Assembly (NCBI GenBank): GCA_028715605.1
Contig: JAQURM010000005.1
Location: 1-64,000 of the forward strand
DNA length: 64,000 nt
Direction of reading: 5' to 3'
Origin: Desulfovibrionales bacterium
Lineage (GTDB): Bacteria > Desulfobacterota > QYQD01
Below are positions 48,531-58,600 of this stretch, one piece after another. Position numbers and translations under genes: made by a program. Under the pieces are notes generated by a model. It had not been told where the DNA came from. It ran no database searches and worked only from the letters and a program-made list of their open reading frames with translations. The first letter of the stretch is position 1; every line of letters starts with the position of its first letter.

Positions 48531-51377
48531 TCACGTTATATTACCCCGTTCTGTCAATTGCTTAAATAGCTTGACCATACCAGGAAGTTTGATGCGGTCG
48601 GTATAACGTAGAGCATCATCTATTCTGCCATTCTTTGCCAATTTGATCAGCAGTTTCTCCAGCCGATCTTCATAATCGAAGTCCGGCTCATATCCATCGA
48701 GAACCTTTCCCAACACAAGGCTAATTCTTGCAGGATCTTGCTCGACCAAGCGATCGAGTTCTTCAATAAAAGTGTCGGCGTTATATTCAACGTTTACATA
48801 CGGCGCCACAGCTAACAACAGTTTGATTTCTTTATCTGAAAGTGTCGTTACATAACAGATCAATAGGCTCAACCTCGATAGAAGTGATTTTGGAGGCTCG
48901 GTCAAAGCTTCTGCCCAGGTCACACATTTTTCCCAAAAAAGGAGGATCCGGTCGATTTGTTCTTTCGTCAATTTCTGTCGTCTTGCGCTGGAGAAGAACC
49001 CAATTGCATCCTGAAGATCCTCATTCTGGCCGGGCTCGAACAGATAAGATAAGCGAGGAGAATCCAACGATTCATCCCTCCAGAGATACGCAAGTGCAAC
49101 CCTTTCAATGAGTTTTTCGCGAGCTTGCCGCCGAGTTGGTTCTAAACGCAACGCCCTGTCCAGGACTCCATGCTCAAGTAACAGCTTATAGATCAAGTGA
49201 GACGCTGAGGCATACGCCAGCCCCTCTATGGCACATACAAAATTGGTTCGAAAGTCTTTTGGGAACATTCTGTCAATACTTGCCTTTAGCCATTGAGGGT
49301 TAATGTAATCGATATTTGCGAGATAGGCCGCAGCCAAAGTGGAAAATTCGTAATTGGCGTTCTCACATTTTGCCAGTTCTGAATCAAAGACTGGCTTGAT
49401 AACCTCCCAAACCCCAGTATGGTATCCCCGCTCTTTGTCGCTGATACGGCATACCCTGAGCGTATGACTGAAAAGTGCTTCAATCGCCTTACCCTTGGGT
49501 GAGTTGATGGCTTGGAACATGGCATCTTCCTTCGCATCATCAACTGCTTTCAATTTTTCTAGTAGTATTTTTACTAACGAAAATGCACTGGAGAGAAGGT
49601 CTGGTGAATAGGCATTATTATCATCCCTCGTACCAGCACGAAGAAATTCAGCAATTACTGGCGGAATCCAGTTGCGGGTAGGAGTCAAATCATGATCATC
49701 GACGACTTCTTCCGCCCAGAAATCAGTATCATCGAGTAGCTGCTCGAAGAAATGGATCAATCGCTCCCATGCTACGTTCCAGTCAAGATCCTGCCGTGTA
49801 TCCTTAGGCATATCCCAGAGACGTTTAAAACCATTAATAATACCATACTGATATGGCCGTTTGGCCTCGAGGAATGCTGGTAGGAGGTCAAGAAATATAC
49901 GGGGATTGATCCCCACAATCTCCTCAAGCGTATCGACAAGAGCTTTCGTAGATGGAGTAGATGGGCCTGACCAATCACTGGATTGCTGAAAATCATTCAA
50001 TCTTTTGATCAAACTGCCCTCTTCTGCAAACGCAAGCAATTCTTGTATGGTATATGGTGAAGGGCCAGGACCCCACCATGTCTCCATATAGGAGTGAAAA
50101 TCAGGATGCTTTGACAACTTGCCTATGCTCTGGTCAGCTTCGAGTTCCTTGAACCAGCTATCAGCCGGTTCATATCCCTTGCCTGCAATTGCTGATAACC
50201 AGTTTCGCTGAGTGCGCCTCAGGAATCTGTCCCGATCTTCATGATTCGGTAGTGGTGACAACTGGCGAATCGCTTCAAGAGTGGCGGTTTTGTCTGGCTC
50301 ACTGAACTCGGAAAATCTCTCTTTGAGTAACTGGTAGAGTTCATGGATATTTCTTGAATCAAAGAGTTGAGAACTAACTATCCTATTATAGAGGTTTTTC
50401 AACACCGACCATCGTTGGCCGAGGACATAGATGGCGATCCGACGCACCATCTCGTTTTCATCTCTAAGGATCTCTTCAATGAAGGGCGCGGCACCCTCTG
50501 GCTCCTCTTCAACCCAAGACAATAATACATCCCGAAGACCTTCAACCATAGCATTGACAACTTTGTCCCATGAATGGTTCTGCGGATGATCCTCAACGGC
50601 GGGCCAGCTCAAATATGTCGGAAGGTCACCAAATTCTTCGCCAAAGACTTTGCGAATCCTGTCGCAGAATATCTGAGCTGCTTCCCTCCCTGCTCTAACG
50701 CCGAAGGTACTTGCATGGTGCCTGATCAGTTCCTTCAGCCAGTAATCCTTAACAACTGACACCGGCTTCTTGCGCCCTTTACCAAGGCCTTTTTCCTCGG
50801 CCCAAAGAATAGCCGTACAATAATCAAGTATTGTAATAGCTTTCTTCCAATCGCCAGGCGTATCGCTCGCGAGCCACCGCCTTAGTGCTCCCAGATCAAG
50901 CGCATGTCCAACCACGCCTCGGTCGTATTTGCTGCTCAGCCAGACCGGGATGAGACGGAGATCCTCTGTAGTAATTGCAGCAGTTGGTACAAGACCGAGA
51001 ATTTCGGCAAATTTACGATAGGTGTGATAGTTGTCACGACTTCTACCATCGGGGTCACGATAGCTACTTACGGAACGAATGACGTCCATCACCTTCTGTG
51101 CTAACTGGATCTCATTGTTGTCCCCAGCCTGCTTTGCAACTGCCTCCAAGTAGTCCAGCGCACTCCAATAGGGGATTCGCACATGCCCAGGATCTTCGGC
51201 TGGAACCGGGCCAGAATTATACTCTGGAGAGAAAAGGTTAGCATCTCTTAGATGATCAAAGAAGTCAGCGAAATCCTGACGCTTGAGTAGAATCTCAAAG
51301 CCCCACTTCGCTTGTTCTTGATTCTCAGTCATGCGATTGATAAACAACTTTTGCTTTGTCGATAATACTGGACTCAC
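48531..51377 (-). CDS. Large unrecognised partner of the SIR2 protein
   Basis: A 948-residue protein, not recognised with certainty. It is predicted mostly helical, with many Trp/Leu/Glu-rich helix pairs across its length (RWLASDTPGDWKKAITILDY, EEILRDENEMVRRIAIYVLGQRW), suggesting HEAT-like repeats. No ATPase P-loop, nuclease or transmembrane segment is seen. Its start overlaps the SIR2 gene stop by 4 bases, so the two are made together. By analogy with SIR2-containing defence systems it may be the sensor that recognises phage infection; this is inference. A DUF4020-like identity is worth testing. Confidence 0.6.
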   Translation of the reverse strand: MSPVLSTKQKLFINRMTENQEQAKWGFEILLKRQDFADFFDHLRDANLFSPEYNSGPVPAEDPGHVRIPYWSALDYLEAVAKQAGDNNEIQLAQKVMDVIRSVSSYRDPDGRSRDNYHTYRKFAEILGLVPTAAITTEDLRLIPVWLSSKYDRGVVGHALDLGALRRWLASDTPGDWKKAITILDYCTAILWAEEKGLGKGRKKPVSVVKDYWLKELIRHHASTFGVRAGREAAQIFCDRIRKVFGEEFGDLPTYLSWPAVEDHPQNHSWDKVVNAMVEGLRDVLLSWVEEEPEGAAPFIEEILRDENEMVRRIAIYVLGQRWSVLKNLYNRIVSSQLFDSRNIHELYQLLKERFSEFSEPDKTATLEAIRQLSPLPNHEDRDRFLRRTQRNWLSAIAGKGYEPADSWFKELEADQSIGKLSKHPDFHSYMETWWGPGPSPYTIQELLAFAEEGSLIKRLNDFQQSSDWSGPSTPSTKALVDTLEEIVGINPRIFLDLLPAFLEAKRPYQYGIINGFKRLWDMPKDTRQDLDWNVAWERLIHFFEQLLDDTDFWAEEVVDDHDLTPTRNWIPPVIAEFLRAGTRDDNNAYSPDLLSSAFSLVKILLEKLKAVDDAKEDAMFQAINSPKGKAIEALFSHTLRVCRISDKERGYHTGVWEVIKPVFDSELAKCENANYEFSTLAAAYLANIDYINPQWLKASIDRMFPKDFRTNFVCAIEGLAYASASHLIYKLLLEHGVLDRALRLEPTRRQAREKLIERVALAYLWRDESLDSPRLSYLFEPGQNEDLQDAIGFFSSARRQKLTKEQIDRILLFWEKCVTWAEALTEPPKSLLSRLSLLICYVTTLSDKEIKLLLAVAPYVNVEYNADTFIEELDRLVEQDPARISLVLGKVLDGYEPDFDYEDRLEKLLIKLAKNGRIDDALRYTDRIKLPGMVKLFKQLTERGNIT

Positions 51378-52357
51378 GATAGTAGCTCCTCCATTTCGAG
51401 GCGCTTTGGCAAACTCAACGGCGGACCAGGAGGAATTTTCCGGGCAAGGTAGTCAATGACTTCAACCAGTTGATCCCAATCGCGCTCGTCGCGCGAGAAT
51501 GGAAGCAACCCGATCCCGAATTGATGAAAATAGCTTTCCAAACTCCGTGCAAGCTCTAACTCGTGAGTGAAAAAACCTTGCAAGACGTAGTGTCTTGGCT
51601 CCTCATTGTTTTCTGGCAGCCTCTCGAGACCTTTCTCAACTATGTACTCGAGAACTTCCAACTCGTTGAGGCCGTAACCGATGAATAAAACATTCTTCAA
51701 CCGGAAAAGTGTCTGAAGAAATGTCAGGAAAGGATTCTCATGATTCTCTCTTCCGTCAATTCGATGACTTGAATAGCGATCGAGGTAGTCGACCGTCGTC
51801 AGCACCATGCTCTCACGATCACGGATAGAACCATGGATGTGGAACACGGCATTCGGGACATCCAAGTTCTCGACAGAGATATCGTTGCGCTTGTAGAAAG
51901 GATAGCGAGATGTGTTTTGTGGATTTAATTGAGAAGGAGACTCATCAGCACGAAAAGGCGTCGGCGTATTTTGGTCCAGCCACTCATCGTAATTAGTAGT
52001 AACAAACGTGGTCGCAAGTTTAGAGAGATTCGCATAGACCTCGTCCCCAATTTTTTTCTTAGCCATAGACGACGGTTCGAGCAATTTCTTGAATTCGATG
52101 GGAAGTTGCTTTTCTAATTCAAGGGCAACAGACAACTTCACACGAGAGGAAAGGGAAGAGATCTGGTCCAGTTGGGCATGACTCAACTTCCCTTTATCAA
52201 CGAAGAACTTGAGGGCGGCATCTGCAAACTCGTTCCAATTTGGGCAGCCTCCGAGTTGCGAAACCCCTGCGCCAATAAACGGAATGAGCTTCCTCTGGAG
52301 CGCTGCGAGGCGGAGTGCCTCTGGAATCTTTGGGAGGGGTTCGATCTTCTCTATCAC
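51374..52357 (-). CDS. SIR2-domain protein (putative NADase effector)
   Basis: A 327-residue protein whose body is a SIR2-like Rossmann domain: IPFIGAGVSQLGG (GAGVS 29-33) binds NAD phosphates, TTNYD (120-124) and HIHGS (H173, H175) match the NAD-binding and catalytic positions, and FIGYGLNELEV (GYG 227-229) closes the fold. Short SIR2_2-type domains like this act in several antiphage systems by depleting NAD. Only about 80 residues follow the core, so sensing must lie elsewhere, presumably in the overlapping 948-residue protein. An extended -10 promoter sits 120 bases upstream. Confidence 0.85.
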   Translation of the reverse strand: MIEKIEPLPKIPEALRLAALQRKLIPFIGAGVSQLGGCPNWNEFADAALKFFVDKGKLSHAQLDQISSLSSRVKLSVALELEKQLPIEFKKLLEPSSMAKKKIGDEVYANLSKLATTFVTTNYDEWLDQNTPTPFRADESPSQLNPQNTSRYPFYKRNDISVENLDVPNAVFHIHGSIRDRESMVLTTVDYLDRYSSHRIDGRENHENPFLTFLQTLFRLKNVLFIGYGLNELEVLEYIVEKGLERLPENNEEPRHYVLQGFFTHELELARSLESYFHQFGIGLLPFSRDERDWDQLVEVIDYLARKIPPGPPLSLPKRLEMEELLS

Positions 52358-52411
52358 GCTTGTGCCTCAATCAAAAAGATCCCTCTGAACGCGTGGAAAC
52401 GTGGAAACGGG

Positions 52412-52428
52412 ACGTTCATGCAGAACGT
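52412..52428. promoter_or_regulatory. 17-bp palindrome in SIR2 leader
   Basis: ACGTTC-ATGCA-GAACGT, perfect 6-bp arms. It lies in the predicted 5' untranslated part of the SIR2 transcript, on the opposite side of the promoter from the site at 52529. Confidence 0.55.
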
Positions 52429-52477
52429 GCATAACATATTTAATATGTATGGATTTTATTTTAAGTTGTTATCATCT

Positions 52478-52486
52478 ATTATAACA
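52478..52486 (-). promoter_or_regulatory. Extended -10 promoter of the SIR2 operon
   Basis: On the minus strand TGTTATAAT (extended -10) occurs in an A/T-rich region, with only a weak -35 (TTGTAT, 19 bases upstream). Transcription would start near 52471. The two palindromes lie at nearly equal distance on either side. Confidence 0.5.
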
Positions 52487-52528
52487 TATACCCCTTTGAA
52501 GCATACAAAAAATTAAAGGAATCTCAGC

Positions 52529-52545
52529 ACGTTCCGCACGAGCGT
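52529..52545. promoter_or_regulatory. 17-bp palindrome upstream of SIR2 promoter
   Basis: ACGTTC-CGCAC-GAGCGT; one mismatch from a perfect palindrome and 19 of 20 bases (52526-52545) identical to 48494-48513 in the same orientation. Confidence 0.55.
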
Positions 52546-52559
52546 CCGGTGGTCTTTGC

Positions 52560-52703
52560 CTATTTACAGAATAATTTTGGGATACCGGGGTGCGTTCCAT
52601 GGCAACCACAACAATTTATTGTGCCATCAGGATTTAGATATTTTGCCGGCACGTTAACCTCAGGTGGAACAGGAGTCAGATACCTCCTTCTATTTGCCTG
52701 TTC
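52560..52703 (-). pseudogene. Possible relic with CxxCH motif
   Basis: A frame without start reads about 46 residues to a TAG stop, with YLTPVPPEVNVPAKYLNPDG followed by TINCCGCHGTHPG and KLFCK. CCGCH fits a c-type haem-binding CXXCH motif and the composition looks protein-like. No ATG, GTG or TTG lies near the AAGGAGG upstream, and an in-frame TGA precedes it, so it is a fragment at best. Confidence 0.25.
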
Positions 52704-52894
52704 CGCTCAAACCGACCACTAATCGGAGTAGGCAGAGTTGGTTATAATGTATTTATAAATCATACGGACTGGTTGGAGTCAAGGAGAAATGCAGTCCTTT
52801 CATCGTGCGCCATTTGTTGCCCGTATATGTTGTTCACTAACCTGACCTCTCTTGCTTTTACCCCTGTGATATTGTACCTTTCATCCTGAGAAGA

Positions 52895-52922
52895 GCTGAA
52901 AGCTGAACGGTAAATGCTGATG
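52895..52922. repeat. Heptad units over the addB start
   Basis: Four contiguous 7-nt units of form GCTGANN (third unit degenerate) cover the addB start codon at 52914. No second arm is visible. Confidence 0.5.
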
Positions 52923-55685
52923 CAAACGGGCTACTTAACCGCTCGTACCACCCAAGAACTACAGGCTAAAATCATAGAAAAGGCCGACGAGGAGACTCTA
53001 ATCCTCACCCCGGGTCGCCGTCTGGCACGTCGGCTCCGCCATGCCTTCCGTATGGCCCAAATTGAACAGGGTCGGCGGGCCTGGTTACCACCAAAGATAG
53101 TAACCCTGAATTCCTGGTTAAACGAGACATGGCTTGAATCCTGGCCGGAGGAATGTATTGTTTCGGATATAGCACGCCTTTGTCTCTGGAAAGAAGCGGT
53201 TGAGGAAACAGCCCTGCCCGAAGACCTGGAATCTGACATTGGACTATATCGGCTTCTTGATGAGACCTACTCTGCAATCATCCGCCATAAGATACCGCCA
53301 CTATCCAGGGATTATCTCTCTCCCCTTATTGAATGGCGGCAGAAGGTCATGGAAATTTTCGAAGGCCGCCTGAGGACAAAAGGCTGCGTCCACCCGGCCT
53401 TTTTGCCTGCTCTTATAAAAGATAAATTAAAGGACGGTAGCCGTGCCCTGCCTGAGCAAATTCTATGCGCCGGCTTTGCATCTCCGGCGCCGGTCGAAAA
53501 CGACCTCCTGACCAGCCTGGCTAAAGACCATGGGGCTGTAATCTGCTCCACAGAATCAAACGAACCACCCTGCATAAAGGCCGTGAGCCTCTCGGACGTG
53601 GAGCAAGAGGTCATGTGGCTGGCCCAGGATGTACTGAAAAAGGCACAGGACACGCCGTTGCACCGGATCGGGGTAGTCGTACCCAACATGAGCGCCTACG
53701 CGCCTCTTCTATCCCGGGTATTCCAGGAGTTGGTCGGCAGCCCCACTGCCGAAAAAGGTGAAATATTCATGCCCCAAGAAGGCACAAAGAACAACGGAGA
53801 TAATCCCCCCTTCCCCCCCTTTAGTAAAGGGGGGGAAGGGGGGAATTACAATATCTCCCTCGGAGAATCACTCTTCAGCCAACCCCTGACCCAGGCTGCC
53901 CTCTTACCCTTACGCCTTATGCTCGATGGTGAAAAACGAGTTTCATTTCTTTCCCTGCTGCTTTCACCCTACTATGGCCTCTGGGACCGCCACCGGAATA
54001 TCCTTGCCCAAGCGGACCGTGTCTGGCGCGAATACTCTATCGATCAGGGTCTCGGTGATCTACTGTATATCCTGCAAAAAAAGAGGCCGGAAATCTTATC
54101 AGTTATCCACCCCCCCGGCCATGACCTGGCCCGCCTTATTCAAAGTCTCACGGGGAAACGAACAGGAGCCGGGTGGATTGAAACGCTTTACCGCCTGTGG
54201 GATATAACGCAATTCCCGGCTATAAATAACGAAGATGAAGAAAGGGTATTCCGGCACCTCCAGGAAAATCTGGCCGCACTGGCCTGCGACCTGGGAGAGG
54301 AGAAAATAGACGCCTATACCTTTTATGCGTGGCTTAAATATGCCCTCGAGGAGACTAAAGTCAATGTCCCCGGATACGAAGAAGCAGGTATCCAGGTCAT
54401 TGGTCTCATCGAGTCCCGCGGCCTGTCTTTTGATCATCTCTATGTAGTTGGCCTTTCAGCCGGAAGCCTCCCCCAACCGGTACGCCACTTTCCTTTGCTC
54501 ACCAGAGAAGAGAAAGGTCTGGTACAGGGGGCTACAATTGAGAGTCAGCATCTGTTTGCTGAGCAGGCCTTCGCCCATTTGATGACGGCGGCCCCGGCCA
54601 TCACCCTCACCCGCCCTTTGGAAGAAAAAAGCGATCCCCTGCCTGCATCTCCTTTCTGGCCGGAAGGTGAAGAAAATGCCGCGGTTAACTACTGGCTGGA
54701 GCCGGGGCAGGCCTCTCTGCGGGCCGGATGGTTACGCCAGGCCCACGAAGGCTGGCGGGACCACCCGATCCCCTACCCGACTGAAGATACGCCGTTTGTA
54801 CCGGCGCCCCTTCCGGATGAACTGTCAGTGACTGCTATAGAAAAAGCCATATCCTGCCCCTTTAAGTTTTTTGCCGATACCGTATTGCGGCTAAGTGAGC
54901 TTCCGGAACCAGCTATCGGTATCTCACCACAGGAAAAAGGGAACAGACTGCACCGGCTCTTTGCCCTGTTCACAGGCCGGATGCGGAAGCAGGCTGTCTC
55001 CCCTACCGACGCAGGACAAAGTGAATCCATACTGAAAGAGTGTATAACTGAGGTGCTGGCCGGCGTCACAGATAATCCATACTGGCAGATTGAAAGGGAA
55101 CGCTGGTCAGGACTACTGGCCACCTGGCTCTGCCTGGAAAGAAAGCGGAAAGAGGAAGGCTGGCGCTGGCTCCTCGAAGAGGCCAATTTTTCGAGCCTGC
55201 AAAACGCCCCCTGGCCATTTACTGTCCATGGCCGCATCGACCGGATAGATATAAACGATGGGGAGCACAAGATATGTTGCTGGGACTATAAGACCGGCAG
55301 CGCCCCTCCGCCCGCAGATATACATACCCACTTTCTCTCCCCTCAGCTCCCCTTGTATCTTCTGGCCCTCCGAAGTGGAAAGATTTCCCTGCCGGTTTCA
55401 TTTCAAAACTTGACGGCCGGGTATATCAGCCTGAAATCTGAGGGAGAAGTCCAGTTCGGTGAACCGGTCAAAGACGAAGCGGGTTGGGAGACCTGCCTTT
55501 CCGCCTGGGAAAAAGAGATCACCCGTCTCGGCCAACGGCTTAGCGCCGGTAACTTCCCGGCTGATCCCAAACCAATACCTAAAGGCAACAGGAACGGGGC
55601 CTGCCAGTACTGCCTTTACCTGACGCTTTGCACTTATTGGAAAAAAGAGGAAGAAAACGGTGAGGTAACCGATTGCCATGTCTAG
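52914..55685 (+). CDS. addB: AddB-type helicase-nuclease subunit
   Basis: A 923-residue AddB-like protein for processing double-strand ends. The N-terminal half is an inactivated helicase region (LILTPGRRLARRLRHAFR instead of a P-loop). The C-terminus is an iron-sulfur PD-(D/E)XK nuclease: C648, then GRIDRID (D776, D779), WDYKTG (D791, K793) and C897, C900, C906. Residues 297-311 (NPPFPPFSKGGEGGN) come from a GC-rich palindrome inserted in frame. The start lies in repeat sequence without clear ribosome site (ATG 52914 or 52920). It overlaps addA by 8 bases. Confidence 0.88.
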   Translation: MLMQTGYLTARTTQELQAKIIEKADEETLILTPGRRLARRLRHAFRMAQIEQGRRAWLPPKIVTLNSWLNETWLESWPEECIVSDIARLCLWKEAVEETALPEDLESDIGLYRLLDETYSAIIRHKIPPLSRDYLSPLIEWRQKVMEIFEGRLRTKGCVHPAFLPALIKDKLKDGSRALPEQILCAGFASPAPVENDLLTSLAKDHGAVICSTESNEPPCIKAVSLSDVEQEVMWLAQDVLKKAQDTPLHRIGVVVPNMSAYAPLLSRVFQELVGSPTAEKGEIFMPQEGTKNNGDNPPFPPFSKGGEGGNYNISLGESLFSQPLTQAALLPLRLMLDGEKRVSFLSLLLSPYYGLWDRHRNILAQADRVWREYSIDQGLGDLLYILQKKRPEILSVIHPPGHDLARLIQSLTGKRTGAGWIETLYRLWDITQFPAINNEDEERVFRHLQENLAALACDLGEEKIDAYTFYAWLKYALEETKVNVPGYEEAGIQVIGLIESRGLSFDHLYVVGLSAGSLPQPVRHFPLLTREEKGLVQGATIESQHLFAEQAFAHLMTAAPAITLTRPLEEKSDPLPASPFWPEGEENAAVNYWLEPGQASLRAGWLRQAHEGWRDHPIPYPTEDTPFVPAPLPDELSVTAIEKAISCPFKFFADTVLRLSELPEPAIGISPQEKGNRLHRLFALFTGRMRKQAVSPTDAGQSESILKECITEVLAGVTDNPYWQIERERWSGLLATWLCLERKRKEEGWRWLLEEANFSSLQNAPWPFTVHGRIDRIDINDGEHKICCWDYKTGSAPPPADIHTHFLSPQLPLYLLALRSGKISLPVSFQNLTAGYISLKSEGEVQFGEPVKDEAGWETCLSAWEKEITRLGQRLSAGNFPADPKPIPKGNRNGACQYCLYLTLCTYWKKEEENGEVTDCHV
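53802..53847. repeat. GC-rich palindrome inside addB
   Basis: A near-perfect inverted repeat: AATCCCCCCTTCCCCCCC, AGTA at the centre, then the complement ending GGGGGGAATT. The same CCCCC-TTT-AAA-GGGGG type occurs outside genes at about 59220-59275. Its reading frame here encodes a Pro/Phe then Gly-rich peptide. Confidence 0.8.
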
Positions 55686-58600
55686 AGAGCCAGTGGACAT
55701 AGCGGCCCGCACCCGCGCCTTATCTCCGGCCGAAAGCTTTCACGTCGAATCCCCGGCCGGCGCAGGTAAAACCTCGCTTTTAACCGCGCGGTTTATCCGT
55801 CTTCTTTCCGTAGTCGATCATCCGCATGAGATACTGGCCCTTACCTTTACCAATAAGGCGGCAAATGAGATGCGGGAACGGATTAATGCCCTTTTGCGCC
55901 AGGCGGAAAAGGGTGCATCGCCCGATGCCCCCTGGATCAACAGCCTTTTGCCCCATGCGCAGGAGGCATTAAAAAGACACAAGATTCACATCAACCTGCT
56001 TAAGTCCCCGGACGGCCTCCGTATCATGACCTTTCACAGCTTCTGTCTCCTCCTGATCAGACAATCCCCCTGGGAGGCGCAGGTACCCTTTGATGCGGTT
56101 GTTGCCGGGGACGAAGATCAGGGGGATTTGCTCACCGAGGCCGTTCGAAATACTCAGCAACAAATCTTCGCCATGGACCCGGACGACCCGCTGCGTCAGG
56201 CGCTGAAACAGCGTCTCCTCCACATGAACACCAACTGGCCTGCCCTGGAGGCCGAACTAAGGCAGCTCATTGCCAGGAGAGACCTCTTGGCCGATCTTAT
56301 CACCGAGGTAAAAGCAGTGCCGGATAAAGATCGCCTTGCCCGGGCCTTGGCCGGACGTCTGAGCGCCTTTATTTCCTACAGACTGGCAGAATTGCGAAGC
56401 TCTTTTCCGGCTACGGAACTGGGCGCTAACTGGTCCTTTCTTCAAGCCCACCTGCATGAAAATAATCCCTCCTCACCCCCCCCGGCCTCCATCCCCGGTT
56501 CAGCCTGGGATGATCTGCCGGACTGGCTGGTCATAGCCAACTTATGTCTCACCAAAGACGGTAAGCCCCGGAAGCAGTTCAGGATCACAGACGGTTTTTG
56601 CAAAAACTTTGGAGGAACGCATTGGGCAGAATGTATCAGGAACTTGCCGGAAAGGGTGGCTTCACAACTCCGTTCACTTAGGGAACTGCCATTGCCTGAT
56701 ACGCCGCTTACCGACCCGGAGGCGCTCTTTGACCTTATCCTTATGGTCGGCAAAACCATGCGGGCTTATGACGCAATATGTCGAAGGCGCGGGGTTATGG
56801 ACTATGTAGAATTGGAACTGGCAGCCCTGCGTGCCCTTGGCGGTGAAGATACCCCCGCTGATCTCCAGTTGCTTCTCGACCGGAAGATACAGCATATCCT
56901 TGTTGATGAATTCCAGGATACAAGTCGCAACCAGTGGCATCTCCTGCAGCACCTTTGCGCCGGCTGGCAACCGGGCGACGGCCGCACTGTTTTTATCGTC
57001 GGCGATCCCAAACAGTCTATCTATGGGTTTCGCAAGGCCGAGGTCTCCATTTTTATGGAGGCCAGGGAAGGCATCCCCATCCCCGGCCAGGGCTATCTAA
57101 AACTCACCCCTGTCAATTTGACCACAAACTTTCGTTCCTGTGCCAAATTGATCGATTTCACGAATGAAGTCTTCGGCCAGACGGTCATGGCCCGTCCGGA
57201 CGAAGAAGTGGATGAAGTGCCTTACCAGGCATTTCTACCCGCACCGGGCAAAGAAGGCAGGGGTAGAATTGTCCTGGCGACCTTCACCAAAAATGATGGC
57301 TCGCCGAATGAAGCCAGATTCCGGGAAGCAGGTTGGCTGGCTGGAGAAGTAAAAAGATTTTCGGCAAATTGTGACGGTAAAACCATAGGCATCCTGCTTC
57401 CAGCCCGCACCTATCTGGCTGCTTATCTGAAGGCCCTGACCGGAGAGGGCCTTCAGGTGCAGGTTCAAGAGGGAATTTTACTAAAAGAACGCCCTGAAGT
57501 AGTGGATATGCATTCCCTGGCCCTGGCCATGGTAAGGCCCCACGATGACCTGGTCTGGGCCTCGCTTCTCCGTTCCGCCTGGTGCTGGGTAGGTTTAGAT
57601 ATCCTCTATGAGGTATCCAGACAGAACGGAATAAGTTGGTCACAAAAGATCGAAAGGTTTAAACACAGCGCCGTCGCCCCGGAAGCATTAAAAAACCTGT
57701 GGGAATCCATCGCCCTCTACTCACCACAAATAGGACGTCGGCCACTAACCGAGGTCGTAGGTACAATATGGGAAAGCGTAAACGGCCCGGCTGCAGTATG
57801 TGCCAGGTTTGGGCCGGCAGGGGTGGAAAACTGTCGCCAGTTTCTAAAAATCCTGGCGGATGCTGAGTCCGGTATCCCGGAAGAGACCCTCTCCCGCCTT
57901 AACTTATTACTGGAAACCGCCTATGCCCCGCCGGATCCCCTCTCCGTTCGTTCACCGGTACAGATAATGACTGTCCACCGTGCCAAGGGTCTGGAATTTG
58001 ATGCCGTCTTCCTTCCCTATTTGGACTGGAACCCATTAGGGGGCAGCGGTAAAGACTCGCCGCCTTATCTCCTGGAACGCCTGCCCGGCTCCGCAGGTGA
58101 GCACCTTATTGCCCTGAGCCCTGACCGGCGCTTTAAAAAAGAGGATAAGACCTATAACCTCCTGAAAGACATCTGGAAGAGACGCCAACTGGCTGAATCT
58201 AAACGCCTCTTCTATGTAGCTGCAACCCGGGCTAAAAAGGAACTTTACCTGAGCGGCCTGGTCACAGAACGAGACGGCGAATCTTCGGCCACGAAAAACT
58301 CCTTCTTATCCTACCTCCTGGCACACACTGGGCTGAAAACCAAGGTTGAATCCATATCAGACCCTGTCCTCTCCGCAACAGAGGTGGCAGCCCCGGCTAT
58401 TGCAATTAAGTCAGAAGTCCCTGCGCCTATTCCTTTTACTCCGGAAAGGCTGCCTTATCAGGTAATTTCCCCTTCCAGTCTCAAGGGAGAAATGCCCCTG
58501 CGGGAGAGCGGATTTAATACACATCCGCTACAGATTTCGGACTACCACCTGGCCCGTGGAACGGTAATCCATCGCCTTTTTGAACATCTGGCAACAAAAG

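Noticed and set aside
48494-52545. Flanking 20-bp repeats as classical integrase attachment sites
   Set aside because: No integrase or tRNA at the borders, and a third, inverted copy of the core lies inside the leader; an operator reading fits at least as well.
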